Assembly (NCBI GenBank): GCA_035079385.1
Contig: JAVHKY010000056.1
Span: 5,022,001-5,086,000 of the forward strand
Origin: Aspidiotus rigidus
Lineage: Eukaryota; Arthropoda; Insecta; Hemiptera; Diaspididae
DNA: 64,000 bases
Reading direction: 5' to 3'
The number at the start of each line of letters is the position of its first letter. Within the stretch, counting starts at the first letter, position 1. Below are positions 23,223 through 32,583 of the stretch, in pieces. The translations under genes were made by a program, and so were the position numbers. The notes under the pieces were generated by a model. It ran no database searches. It was not told the origin of the DNA and saw nothing but the letters and a program-made list of their open reading frames with translations.

Positions 23223-23905
23223 TGTGACGCACGACTCTGTCGCGCGCCACAAGTTGGTTGAAAAATTGATAAATTCGCAAATATTTGGAATAATTGACTC
23301 GCCTCTACGAGCTAATTCGTATAACGGTAATTCACTTCGCGAAACCGCGATTTTTCGCGGATGTTTAGTCTACGATAAAGGATGTCATTTTTGCACACGA
23401 AAAGCTTCGCACATATTGCTGACTATTACATTTATCAATTGTTTATACCTATACGATTCCGAGATACTTGACGGATGTTTAGTCTACCGAACCTGTATAT
23501 AATTCACCGTTAACTGTACCAAATAATTGTCAGCTTTTGCTTCAATTGCAATTTTCAAATATTATAAGTTATCCATTCCCTAATTTATCCCCACTGTACC
23601 ATACCGTATACCGTTAGAATTAAGAGTATATATTATACCATTTTATCTTCCTTAAGAACATTACCTTACTCTTCACTACTTATCGCGAATCACGTAGTCT
23701 TTAGTGTTAACTTGGAAATTTAAGTCGTAAAGTCTTGCCGCGAATTTATTGCCCGTGTATTTTTGTAAAGTGTACTATTGAGTTAATAAATCATTCGGTC
23801 AGTCCAACATGAAACACTTCGCGTTTTTCGCAATCTGATTTTTAAACCCCGTGCTTTCGAAAGTCCCTTGGTCGAATTTCCATCACGACCAATCCACACA
23901 CCACA
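23223..23905 (+). repeat. 3' LTR
   Basis: Aligns base for base with 16251-16933 as I read it, offset 6972. It supplies the poly(A) signal AATAAA at 23785-23790. Confidence 0.96.
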
Positions 23906-24540
23906 GTCCCCCTTCTATCATAAACGGCTCGAGAGTCGAAATTCTTCTAAGTCCCCCTCCTATCATACATAGCTCGAGAGTCGAAATTTGTCTAAGTCCC
24001 CCTTTTATCGCATATGGCTCGAGAGTCGAAATTTTTCTAAGTCCCTCTCCTATCATATATGGCTCGAGAGTCGAAATTTTTCCAAGTCCCTCTCCTATCA
24101 TATATGGCTCGAGAGTCGAAATTTTTCTAAGTCCCCCTTCTATCATATATGGCTGGAGAGTCGAAATTCTTCTAAGTCCCTCTCCTATCATATATGGCTC
24201 GAGAGTCGAAATTCTTCTAAGTCCCTCTCCTATCATATATGGCTCGAGAGTCGAAATTTTTCCAAGTCCCTCTCCTATCATATATGGCTCGAGAGTCGAA
24301 ATTTTTCTAAGTCCCCCTTCTATCATATATGGCTGGAGAGTCGAAATTCTTCTAAGTCCCTCTCCTATCATATATGGCTCGAGAGTCGAAATTCTTCTAA
24401 GTCCCTCTCCTATCATATATGGCTCGAGAGTCGAAATTCTTCTAAGTCCCTCTCCTATCATATATGGCTCGAGAGTCGAAATTTTTCTAAGTCCCTCTCC
24501 TATCATATATGGCTCGAGAGTCGAAAATTTTCTAAGTTTT
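23906..24540 (-). repeat. 45-bp minisatellite, block 3, with higher-order repeats
   Basis: About 14 units. The first 275 bp copies the 275 bp left of the Gypsy element. Later units show a 180-bp (four-unit) higher-order period: the variant GGCTGGAGAG recurs at about 24150 and 24330. Frames of over 200 residues on both strands are satellite artefacts. Confidence 0.93.
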
Positions 24541-24701
24541 TCGCTGGACGGCGGACGGCGCACGGCGCACGGCAGATTTCTCAAATAGCCCCCCATAAAA
24601 CAGGTTCCCTATTAAAATTAAATAATTAAATAATTAAATAAATAAATAATTAAATAAATAAATAATTAAATAATTAATATAATTATTAATTAGAAAATTT
24701 T
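24541..24701. repeat. GC-rich GGCGGACGGCGCACGG patch and AAAT microsatellite
   Basis: A short run of GGCG/CACGG words (24546-24575), a short unique stretch, then AATTAAAT microsatellite. It joins two satellite types. Confidence 0.6.
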
Positions 24702-25780
24702 CTAAGTCCTTCTTCCTATCATATATGGCTGGATAGTCGAAATTTTTCCAAGTCCCCTAGACTTGAATTGTCTCATACCATTCCAATACAACAGCGAGAC
24801 AGGGGGCGAACGAGCGGAGCGAGTTCGCGCTACCTCATATTTCTCAAAAAAGACTTGAATTTTCTCATACCATTCCAATACAACAGCGAGATCACTCATT
24901 CACCCCACCGAAAGTTGATACCTCAAAATATAGAACACCCATAATTACCTCAAAATATTTCTCATACAAGACTTATACGACGCCAAGAGAGGTAAAGGGG
25001 TAAACGAATAATATCTCACGAACACTTGACCTAGTAGAAGAATGAAAATAAATAAATAGATAAATAAATAAATAGATAAATAAATAAATAAATAAATAAA
25101 TAGATGAATAAATAAATAAATAAATAATATTGAATAATTAAATAATGAAATAATAAAATAATTGAATAATTAAATAATTAAATAATTAAATAATTACATA
25201 ATTAAATAAATAAATAATTAAATAATTAAATAAATAAAGGCTGAATAGTCGCAATTTTTCCAAGTCCCCTACACTTGAATTGTCTCACACCATTCCAATA
25301 CAACAGCGAGTTCGCGCTACCTCATATTTCTCAAAAAAGACTTGAATTTTCTCATACCATTCCAATACAACAGCGAGATCGCTCGTTCGCTCCACCGAAA
25401 GTTGATACCTCAAAATATAGAACACCCATAATTACCTCAAAATATTTCTCATACAAGACTTATACGACGCCAAGATAGGTAAAGGGGTAAACGAATAATA
25501 TCTCACGAACACTTGACCTAGTACAAGAATTAATAATAAATAAATAAATAAATAAATAAATAATATTCAATAATTAAATAATTAAATAATTGAATAATTA
25601 AATAATTAAATAAATAAAGGCTGGATAGTCGAAATTTTTCCAAGTCCCCTAGACTTGAATTGTCACATACCATTCCAATACAACAGCGAGACAGGGGGCG
25701 AACGAGCGGAGCGAGTTCGCGCTACCTCGTATTTCTCATAGAAGACTTATACGACGCCAAGATAAGTAAGGGGGTAAACG
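24702..25780. repeat. Composite satellite, three units of 380-510 bp
   Basis: Units begin at about 24727, 25239 and 25619 with GGCTG(G/A)ATAGTCG, a relic of the 45-bp unit. They continue with AGACTTGAATTGTCTCATAC, CATTCCAATACAACAGCGAG, a GAACGAGCGGAGCGAGTTCG inverted motif (units 1 and 3), CTCAAAATATTTCTCATA and CACTTGACCTAGTA, ending in AAAT microsatellite. Unit lengths differ because the microsatellite and inner parts vary. Confidence 0.85.
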
Positions 25781-26540
25781 AATTTTTTAAATTACGCTCT
25801 TTGGACAGGTAATAGGGGGGGATTGAAAGATGATCGATGCCGCCTGTGCACTGACCACACTTCTTCGCATTCTGGTTTCTCTACGCTTCGTACCAGCGTT
25901 CGTTTTTCTCAAAACGCGTTTTTTCGAGATACGCCCTTCTTGAAAAGAAGGCTTCAATTAAATAATGAAATAATTTAAATAATTAAATAATTAGTCCGAG
26001 AGTCTGTGCGTCCGTGCAAGCGTGCGTCCGTACACATCTCTACCCCGTGGGTGATTCAGAAATTTGCGAGTACACCCCGTGTGCTTAAATAATTAAATAA
26101 ATAAATAATCAAATAACCGCGAGTTCGCCTCACGAAAGGTGATACCTCAAAATATTTCTCATAAAGGCGATACCTCATAGTTCTCATAGAAGACTTGAAT
26201 TTTCTCACACCATTCCAATAGAACAGCGAGACAGGGGGCGAACGGTGATACCTCAAAATATACAAAAGGTCGCTCCGCTCGTTCGCCCCACGAAAGGTGA
26301 TACCTCAAAATATTTCTAATATAAATGCGACACCTCATATTTCTCATAGGAGACTTGAATTCTCTTTCGGCATTTCTCTTATAAGCTTCTACATTTTTGT
26401 ACGTAATGTGTGACAAATCACGACGATCAACGATTTTAATTTACATTTCCTTGGAAATGAACGACATCAAGACGGAGACAGTATTCTTCTAAAAATATCA
26501 TTGCAATAAAAAACTTTATTGCAGTTCTTACAATATTTTA
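25781..26540. repeat. Decayed satellite fragments
   Basis: Pieces of the same units recur out of order: ATCTCTACCCCGTGGGTGAT (26038), GAAAGGTGATACCTCAAAAT (about 26136 and 26292), CATTCCAATAGAACAGCGAG (about 26210). About 25800-25940 is unique with a CTTCTTGAAAAGAAG palindrome near 25938. Confidence 0.6.
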
Positions 26541-27005
26541 TTAATCAGCGACATTTTGGAGCATTAGTTGAATCCGAGAAGCCAAATGTGATCGGTGGTA
26601 CAGGAAGCTATCGAGGCTCGATTGATGGGCGATGATTCTTTCCGAAAATGTCCATTTGTGAAAATGTGAGAGAATTGGATGGCTTCGAAGTATTCTGGAC
26701 ATAAACGTTGTTTTCTTACAAATTGGTTCCTGGCTTCGGTCGATAAGCTGAGGAATTTTCGACAGCAATACAAAGTTTGGGCGTTGTCGCCATAGAGGTA
26801 GCATTCGCGTTTCCTTTCGTTTGAATTTGATGCAGTCATAATGCCTCCATTACTATACAAATTCTTGCATCCTTCGGAATCTGCAGCACACTCGCGACCG
26901 GGTCTTCATAAGTGATGAGACTCTCGCGCAGATTAAACAACTCCTTGGATCCTTCATTGACAGCGTTCACCGTCACTGGTGTCACGAAGAAATTACGCAC
27001 CCGCG
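26541..27005 (-). pseudogene. BEL/Pao retrotransposon relic, gag-pol zinc-knuckle region
   Basis: On the minus strand, residues in the frame 26564-26860 follow the Cys/His knuckle region of BEL/Pao elements that precedes the protease: KRECYLYGDN, then CCRKFLSLSTEARNQFVRKQ, RLCPEYFEA. The family form is Cys-x2-Cys, then RF/KFL, RxxFVRKxRLC and NCF. Here several Cys are replaced (Tyr in CYLY, Glu-Tyr in CPEY) and the frame shifts near 26830. Upstream on the minus strand another frame (about 26870-27000) looks like the preceding Gag part. It is an old fragment embedded in satellite, not a working gene. Confidence 0.65.
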
Positions 27006-27390
27006 AGTTCACCCCACGAAAGGTGATACCTCAAAAAAGCCTTCGCAGCGCGAAAGCAAAACCGACTTTTGTATCTTATTTTTGTACATCTCTATTTCTT
27101 TTAGTTTCCATTTTGTTCATTATTGGCTAGCCCACATTATATTTCACTTATAGTCGTTTTCGTTAATAACGGCAATAATGACGTCGTAAATCGAAAAATC
27201 TCTAATTCTATCAATCCGATTATCAAAAAAATAACCCTATTCCATACAGCAAATATAAAACTTCAATTATTCTCAATTTCATATAAATCGACCCAATACC
27301 AACCGAGAATACAAGACTTATACGACGCCAAGATAGGTAAGGGGGTAAACGAATAATATCTCACGAACACTTGACCTAGTACAAGCCTAG
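27006..27390. repeat. Satellite pieces plus repeat family C, copy 1
   Basis: About 27000-27040 and 27305-27385 are satellite pieces (CACGAAAGGTGATACCTC; AAGACTTATACGACGCCAAG; ATCTCACGAACACTTGACC). About 27060-27290 matches the dispersed repeat at 59760-60400 (AAAACCGACTTTTGTATCTT; TTTTGTTCATTATTGGCTA; GCAAATATAAAACTTCAA). This is the right edge of the satellite island. Confidence 0.65.
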
Positions 27391-27499
27391 ACTAAAATAT
27401 TTCAAGATGACTGATAAAATATAAAAGACATGGAACATGATCTTCATTTATTTGGCTATGCCAGAAAATTTTTTTTTGTCAAGTATTTTTTTCTTTTTC

Positions 27500-27790
27500 T
27501 AAAGCCAAAACCAGATAATTTTTGAAAAACAAGCTGAAAAAATCTCTCATTATTTTATTTGGTGAAACTACATCAGCAAGTGACTGTTCTGTTGTTCTGT
27601 GATTATGACAACATCTTTTAATTGACATGATAGCCATATGAGCAATCAGAAAGAAACTTTCTTTTTTAGTTGTTCAAAAGGTACAGTTTGTCTGATTGTC
27701 AATTTTGATATAGGTCAATATTCTACTTTGTATAGAAGAGCAGGTCACGAACCTCTTCCAGCCTGTCACAGGCTGCTTGTTTTCTTTTTA
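27500..27790 (+). repeat. Dispersed repeat family A, copy 2
   Basis: Reverse-complement partner of 13125-13450 (see there). Contains CTGTGATTATGACAACATC and GAACCTCTTCCAGCCTGTCA. Its frames are broken. Confidence 0.6.
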
Positions 27791-28180
27791 GATGAGTCAT
27801 GATATGTCAATTCAATCAATTTTGACAGCAACACCGGATTTTATTTTGAAATATATCAAGAAGAAAGCCGTTCCACGGGAGGTTGATTTGAAAAATTTGC
27901 CACGCTGTACACCAAGAACTGACCTATGACGACTCCCACTTATTTCTATTCTAACTCACTCTTCAAATTTTCCTATCTGATTCCCACCATCTTGCATCTT
28001 ACTTATTGTTATCATGTCCCTATCATCTTTCGCACACGTCATTAATTTATAATTGCACCATTAGTTATAAGAATTATTTCCCTTTTATTCTATTTTCTAC
28101 ACAACATTATACAGTATACATCATTCAAACTTGAGTCGATCTTACTTGTTAACCCATTTCGTTTTACCCAATTTGTATTC
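27791..28180. other. Noncoding stretch upstream of a promoter-like site
   Basis: No gene seen. Confidence 0.4.
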
Positions 28181-28184
28181 TGGG

Positions 28185-28221
28185 TATAAAAGACCATTAT
28201 ACTTATGCTTTCGTCGTCAGT
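28185..28221 (+). promoter_or_regulatory. TATA box and TCAGT initiator with insect-like spacing
   Basis: TATAAAAG at 28185-28192, preceded by GGG. TCAGTT begins at 28217, with the presumed +1 A at 28219, 34 nt after the first T of the TATA box. This matches the consensus arthropod TATA/Inr core promoter. The transcript would run right on the plus strand. Confidence 0.6.
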
Positions 28222-28314
28222 TCTTCAAAGTCTTCATCTTGTCCTATTCTCTTAATTCGCGACACACTGTCACTATCAACACTTCTAGATAAATGTGACA
28301 CTCCGTTCATACGA
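28219..28314 (+). other. Candidate first (mostly 5' UTR) exon
   Basis: From the initiator to a strong 5' splice site, CGA|GTAAGTATG, at 28315. The only ATG (28293) is followed at once by TGA, so the exon looks noncoding. No following exon was recognised within the next several kb, so the gene product is unknown. Confidence 0.4.
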
Positions 28315-29824
28315 GTAAGTATGTATAAGCATTTTGTCAAGCACTTCGTTCGCGAAAAAGTATAATAAAAAATTGACCAATAATTGTTTGTGATTGTTTT
28401 TTCGCCCCGGCCTCCGTAGGTCGTAGTACCCCCTTTGTGGATCACAAACTCTTGAATATAGAGAATAGGTGAATGAATTCCAACATATAACTTCAAGCAG
28501 TATTTAATAAGATTATCAACGTTGTAATACATGTGAGTGATAGCCTTTTATCGAGAGGTCTTAACTCGAACATATCGACACATTGATACCACTCTAAAAT
28601 TTTCTTTGCGAATGTATTGCACAAAGTAGCCATCGCTGACGCTAATTTGCGTTGAAACATTCGAATTGAAGAATGAAAAGAATACTCACAAATGAGCTCT
28701 TTTCATTACCTTTATCACTCGCTTCTATATAGCATTAAAAACTCCGAATTTCATAAGATTCAAATTTCTAAAATTCTATGCATGACTTCATTATTGGTTA
28801 CGCCTTGATTTAGACTGAGCAAGAAGTGCAGTATTTTTTTTATGGTTTAATAAAAAAAATTATATGAAAACAATTTTTTCTTTTGTATTTTTATATTAAT
28901 TATTATTATTATTATTATTTACATTTTATTGATTTCCATTTAATAATTTTACTAATTATTAAAAATGGTGATAATAAATACTTGGAATTGATTGACCAAA
29001 AAAAAAAAAAAAAAAACTACGACTTCCTCAACAAAGTTGAACAGGAAACGCAGGGAACCTGTTCTATGGGTCGAATTGGTTCTGACATTGAAAAGTGTAT
29101 TCAAGATTGGATTCCCAAGCAGTCTAAATTTTTCCGAGACCTCTATATTACATGAAAATGGTTACCCTTTAATGTTATAAATTGTAAATTGTGACCGTAA
29201 ATACAACTCTAATCGTAATTTCAAGTCTAATGAGCCTAAAAAGTTTTTAAGTTCGTGCTCCATACAAGTCACAAACCACTTGCAATCGTTTTTTTTTTCT
29301 CTCTTGAGACGTTTTAGTTATTTCATGCTCACACCCAGAAATAGCGCTGCATTATAAAAATACAAATGAGTGTGCTTGTTCTGCAGCATACTGTGTAACT
29401 TGTTCGCTTGTAATTATTTAGGAACGTTGATCAATGATCACCTGCGTTCGTTGTATTTTGTACTACGGATTATTTTAATCCGGTTTACCATCCAATTAAT
29501 TTCATTCGCAATGATTCAAAAATGTTATTTCTTGATGGATATTAGTTTGATTACGTCGCTTTTACAGAGTAGAATTTAAGTGATAAGCGATGAATTGACA
29601 TTGTTGCAATTGGCCGGGGAATCAAGAATAAAAGTAGAGTATTGGAGCAAAATGAATGATTGATTGTATAGGTAGTATCTAAATATGTGAACATGAAATC
29701 AAAATCGAACTAAGATATTGTATCTGTCTCAATCTCGCGTTACTGATAGTTATTCTTTCCTTACTACTTACTTACGTCTTGCAAATCGTTGAGGACTTAT
29801 CGGTTCATCAATCCTATGTAGTAG
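28315..29824. other. Noncoding stretch, possible intron
   Basis: AT-rich, with a small (ATT)n at about 28894-28918 and an 18-nt A-run at 28999-29016. No domain-bearing frame. If the promoter above is real, this could be first-intron sequence. Confidence 0.4.
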
Positions 29825-30215
29825 TCTGTGTTATAGGCAATCCTATTGGTCGAAAAAAAATAATAATAAAGTTTTATCGCGTAGCATAGTTTGAGGGCCC
29901 GGCATACTATTTTCCTATCATATCTTTTCATGTTCGCATATACAATCGGTTTATGATGGGTTCATGTTCTGCAAAAGTAAATTTCATCATAACACATCGT
30001 CATGCATTATGTCATTAAGCAAAGAAAACGATGAAAATGCGAACATTCAAATGAATCAAGGAATGATAATTATGAATGTAAAAGTGTGGAGTGATTGTTC
30101 AGATGACATTGATGAGCGAAATCAAAAACAAATGCAACAATATTATTCATATAAGAATGATAGAAGTGAATATTATTACTAAAGTTGAGATCGGGTGTAT
30201 GTTTTACTGGAATTA
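29825..30215 (+). repeat. Dispersed repeat family B, copy 2
   Basis: Direct-orientation partner of 14195-14605. It includes a 72-residue plus-strand frame (29964-30182) that is not preserved in the other copy. Confidence 0.65.
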
Positions 30216-30349
30216 ATCCGATCCTCTAAATTATGGCTATTCATATTGACGGATACTCACGAAAGTAAAAGCGAAGAGCAAAAGCAAAAATCAGAAAATT
30301 ACTCACAAGGGGAAAGAAAGTTGCTAAAACCACAGAAATGAATTCTACA

Positions 30350-30743
30350 ATCTCAAAGCGCTTTCAGTTAAAAAACAATCTTCAGCGAGAACAAGAAAGC
30401 AACTGACCCAACAATGAAACGATACAACGACACCAACTCGAGACAAAAAGGAAGAACTAATCATCGAGTTGTGACTCATAAACAAGCTGGATGACACCAC
30501 CGGTATTCTTATGACAAATGATTTCTATACGTATTCCAGGGCCATGTGTTTAAAGTACAAATCTTCCTTGTAGAGAAGCACCTGAAAACTTTTCCGGAAG
30601 GTATGGCTACTGGCGATTAATTGGTCAGCGAACACCCAATCTCCCTCACTGCCCTTCTCCCAGGCCTTCTTTTGTTCAGCCACCCTGATCTTCAACTGCC
30701 AAACGAGGAAGTTCATACCTGACAAAATACCAACTAAAATCAA
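30350..30743 (-). pseudogene. Penelope-like element GIY-YIG fragment, second copy
   Basis: Minus-strand residues QLKIRVAEQKKAWEKGSEGD, then FADQLIASSHTFRK, LLYKEDLYFKHMALEY match the nuclease at 7097-7810 position by position. One base is then lost or gained, and the other frame gives the expected IEII...VIQLVYES ending and a stop at 30457-30459. The GIY-YIG core itself is missing, truncated near 30715. The downstream GCGCTTTCAGTTAAAAAAC at 30358-30376 is the counterpart of the motif at 7024. Confidence 0.75.
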
Positions 30744-30759
30744 AAAAGAGGTACAAAAT

Positions 30760-31934
30760 GAACTTAGACAGGTGCAGTATAGTGATGATAATGGTGCAGA
30801 GGTGGAAGACGGAACACCGGAGGATAGTGGATAAAATTTAGGAACGACAGAGAAGCAGTAGATAGAAAATGGAAGGGATCAGGAAGAGATAGACGCAGTT
30901 AGCCAGAGTTTGATAGAGGAAATCAGTGCGAAATTTGCAAAAGCCACATTAGAATTCAATGAAATGGCACCAGAATATAGACCTGCACTAACACAACAAA
31001 CCACCAATTGGAAATTTAAAAATACAAAATCATGAATGCATATGCACTACCTCCCTACATTACAGGAAAAATGAGGGATAGAATGAATGATGGTAAAGTA
31101 AATCAAAAAGAGGGCGAACCTGTGAAAAAAATAACTGAATGTTGAAAAAATGGAAAACAACGTTGGTAATGAGTAATAGGGAAACTAAAACACATAGAAA
31201 ATGTCCACATAAGGAGAGGCATTTTTCAGGGAGACTCTTTGAGCCCACTCTGGTTTTGTGTAGCGCTGAATCCATTATCAAAAATGTTAAACAAAACGAA
31301 ATATGAATATAAAATTGGACCATCAGTCTGTCTCTCACATTTATTATATAAGGATGATATAAAACTGTATGCAAAAAAAGAATGAGAAATTGAATATACA
31401 TATTATGAAAATGACGTATGACTTCTCAAATGATATAAAAATGTCGTTTATGATGTATAAATGTAAAACTGTGATAATGATGGAAGGCAAACTAGAAGAG
31501 GAACCAGTGGAAGTCGGGACAGTTGATGAGAATGTAATAATTGAAGTGCTCCAGAGAAATAAAGTTTACAAGTACCATGGTAATGAACAAAGTAAAACCA
31601 CTGCAAACAATACCATAAAAGCGAGATTAAAACAGGAATAGCCAGAAGGTTAAAAAATATATGTAAAACAAAACTGAACGGAAAGAACCTAATTAAAGCG
31701 ATAACTCAATGGCTCTCCCAGTATTGACATTTTCATTTGGAGTCGGAGTAACACAGATATGAACAAGCTGCAAACAAAGACCAGAACAACCTTGACAAGG
31801 CACAAATACCATCACCCGAAAGCTGCTGTAGAGAGAACAATACCTACTTTCAAGAAAAGAAGGAGGAAGAGGATTACTAGATGTCGCGGAATTGACGGAT
31901 AAGCAAATATTAAACACGAGGAGTTATTTCCAGA
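30760..31934 (+). pseudogene. Decayed non-LTR retrotransposon reverse transcriptase
   Basis: Pieces in alternating frames follow one RT family. About 30905-31020: an LEFNEMAPEYRP-like piece. About 31205-31370: RRGIFQGDSLSPLWFCVALN (motif B region), then SHLLYKDDIKLYA, the motif C box with DD, where the family has YMDD or YVDD. About 31375-31640: FSNDIKM...YKCKTV. About 31740-31920: KLQTKTRT, HHPKAAVER and SRKEGGRGLLDVAELTDKQ. The palm N-terminal part is deleted. At least four frame changes and several stops make it non-functional. I recognise the family by these blocks (the style resembles R2/R4/Hero-type RTs), but clade assignment is uncertain. Confidence 0.75.
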
Positions 31935-32583
31935 GGAGTTTGGTTATATCAGCGAAGAGTGCTGATCGTGTTTTGCGATGTAAACCCGATAACATAGTGT
32001 ACGATAGTGTAAAGTGTGATAAATCGGTCAAGTGCGATAAAAACCCATTGAAAGAGTGCAGATCCCAGCGTGCCGAGATTATCTATCTGTGCAGCGACGA
32101 AATGTGCAACGAAGAATTGCTGAACAGCTTTCAAGTCAATACTGGATCAGAGCATGCAAGAGCTAACAGATGATTTAAAAAAAAAAAAAAATCGAAAATT
32201 CTGCGAAAGAAATAAAGCAACAAATAAGTCAAGTTACAGCTTTCACTGAAGAGTTGAAAGAAGAAATTCTCGACCTAAGAGAAGAAAACGCTTCTCTTAA
32301 CCAGCGCGTAAGGATGCTCGAGCAGTACAGCCGGAAACCGAATGTTATCATAAACGGTATCCCGCTGGGTGAAGAGGAAACTGAAGAGCAGTTACAAATT
32401 GCAGAGAACAATGTAGCGAAAAAGATGGAAGTTACTCTCGTGCCGTACGATATTTGCGCAATGCATAGATTAAATTCGCCAAAAAATAAAAATTCTCCTC
32501 CCGCAGTAATCATAAAACTCAACAGCTACACAAAAAAGAGAATGCTGATCAGAAAATCCAAAGAAGTTAGGCTAGAAAATATA

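Larger units (their letters stand above)
16251..23905 (+). mobile_element. Complete Ty3/Gypsy LTR retrotransposon (7655 bp)
   Basis: The element has two 683-bp LTRs that I read as identical, a tRNA-Lys primer site, an open gag, an overlapping open pol in order PR-RT-RNaseH-IN, a G-rich tract before the 3' LTR and a 5-bp target duplication. PR-RT-RH-IN order with a DD35E integrase and a GPY/F tail is the Metaviridae arrangement. No env-like frame follows pol; the 76-residue frame at 22500-22730 overlaps the pol stop but has no signal peptide or membrane segment. Identical LTRs and intact frames mean a very recent insertion, probably still mobile. Sublineage not assigned. Confidence 0.96.

Noticed and set aside
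15265..24540. Possible CRISPR array
   Set aside because: The 45-bp units are contiguous tandem repeats without unique spacers, and the window is eukaryotic.
23851..24629. Long ORFs of 213-245 residues on both strands
   Set aside because: They are translations of the stop-free 45-bp minisatellite; the same array is open on both strands in more than one frame, so no protein is supported.
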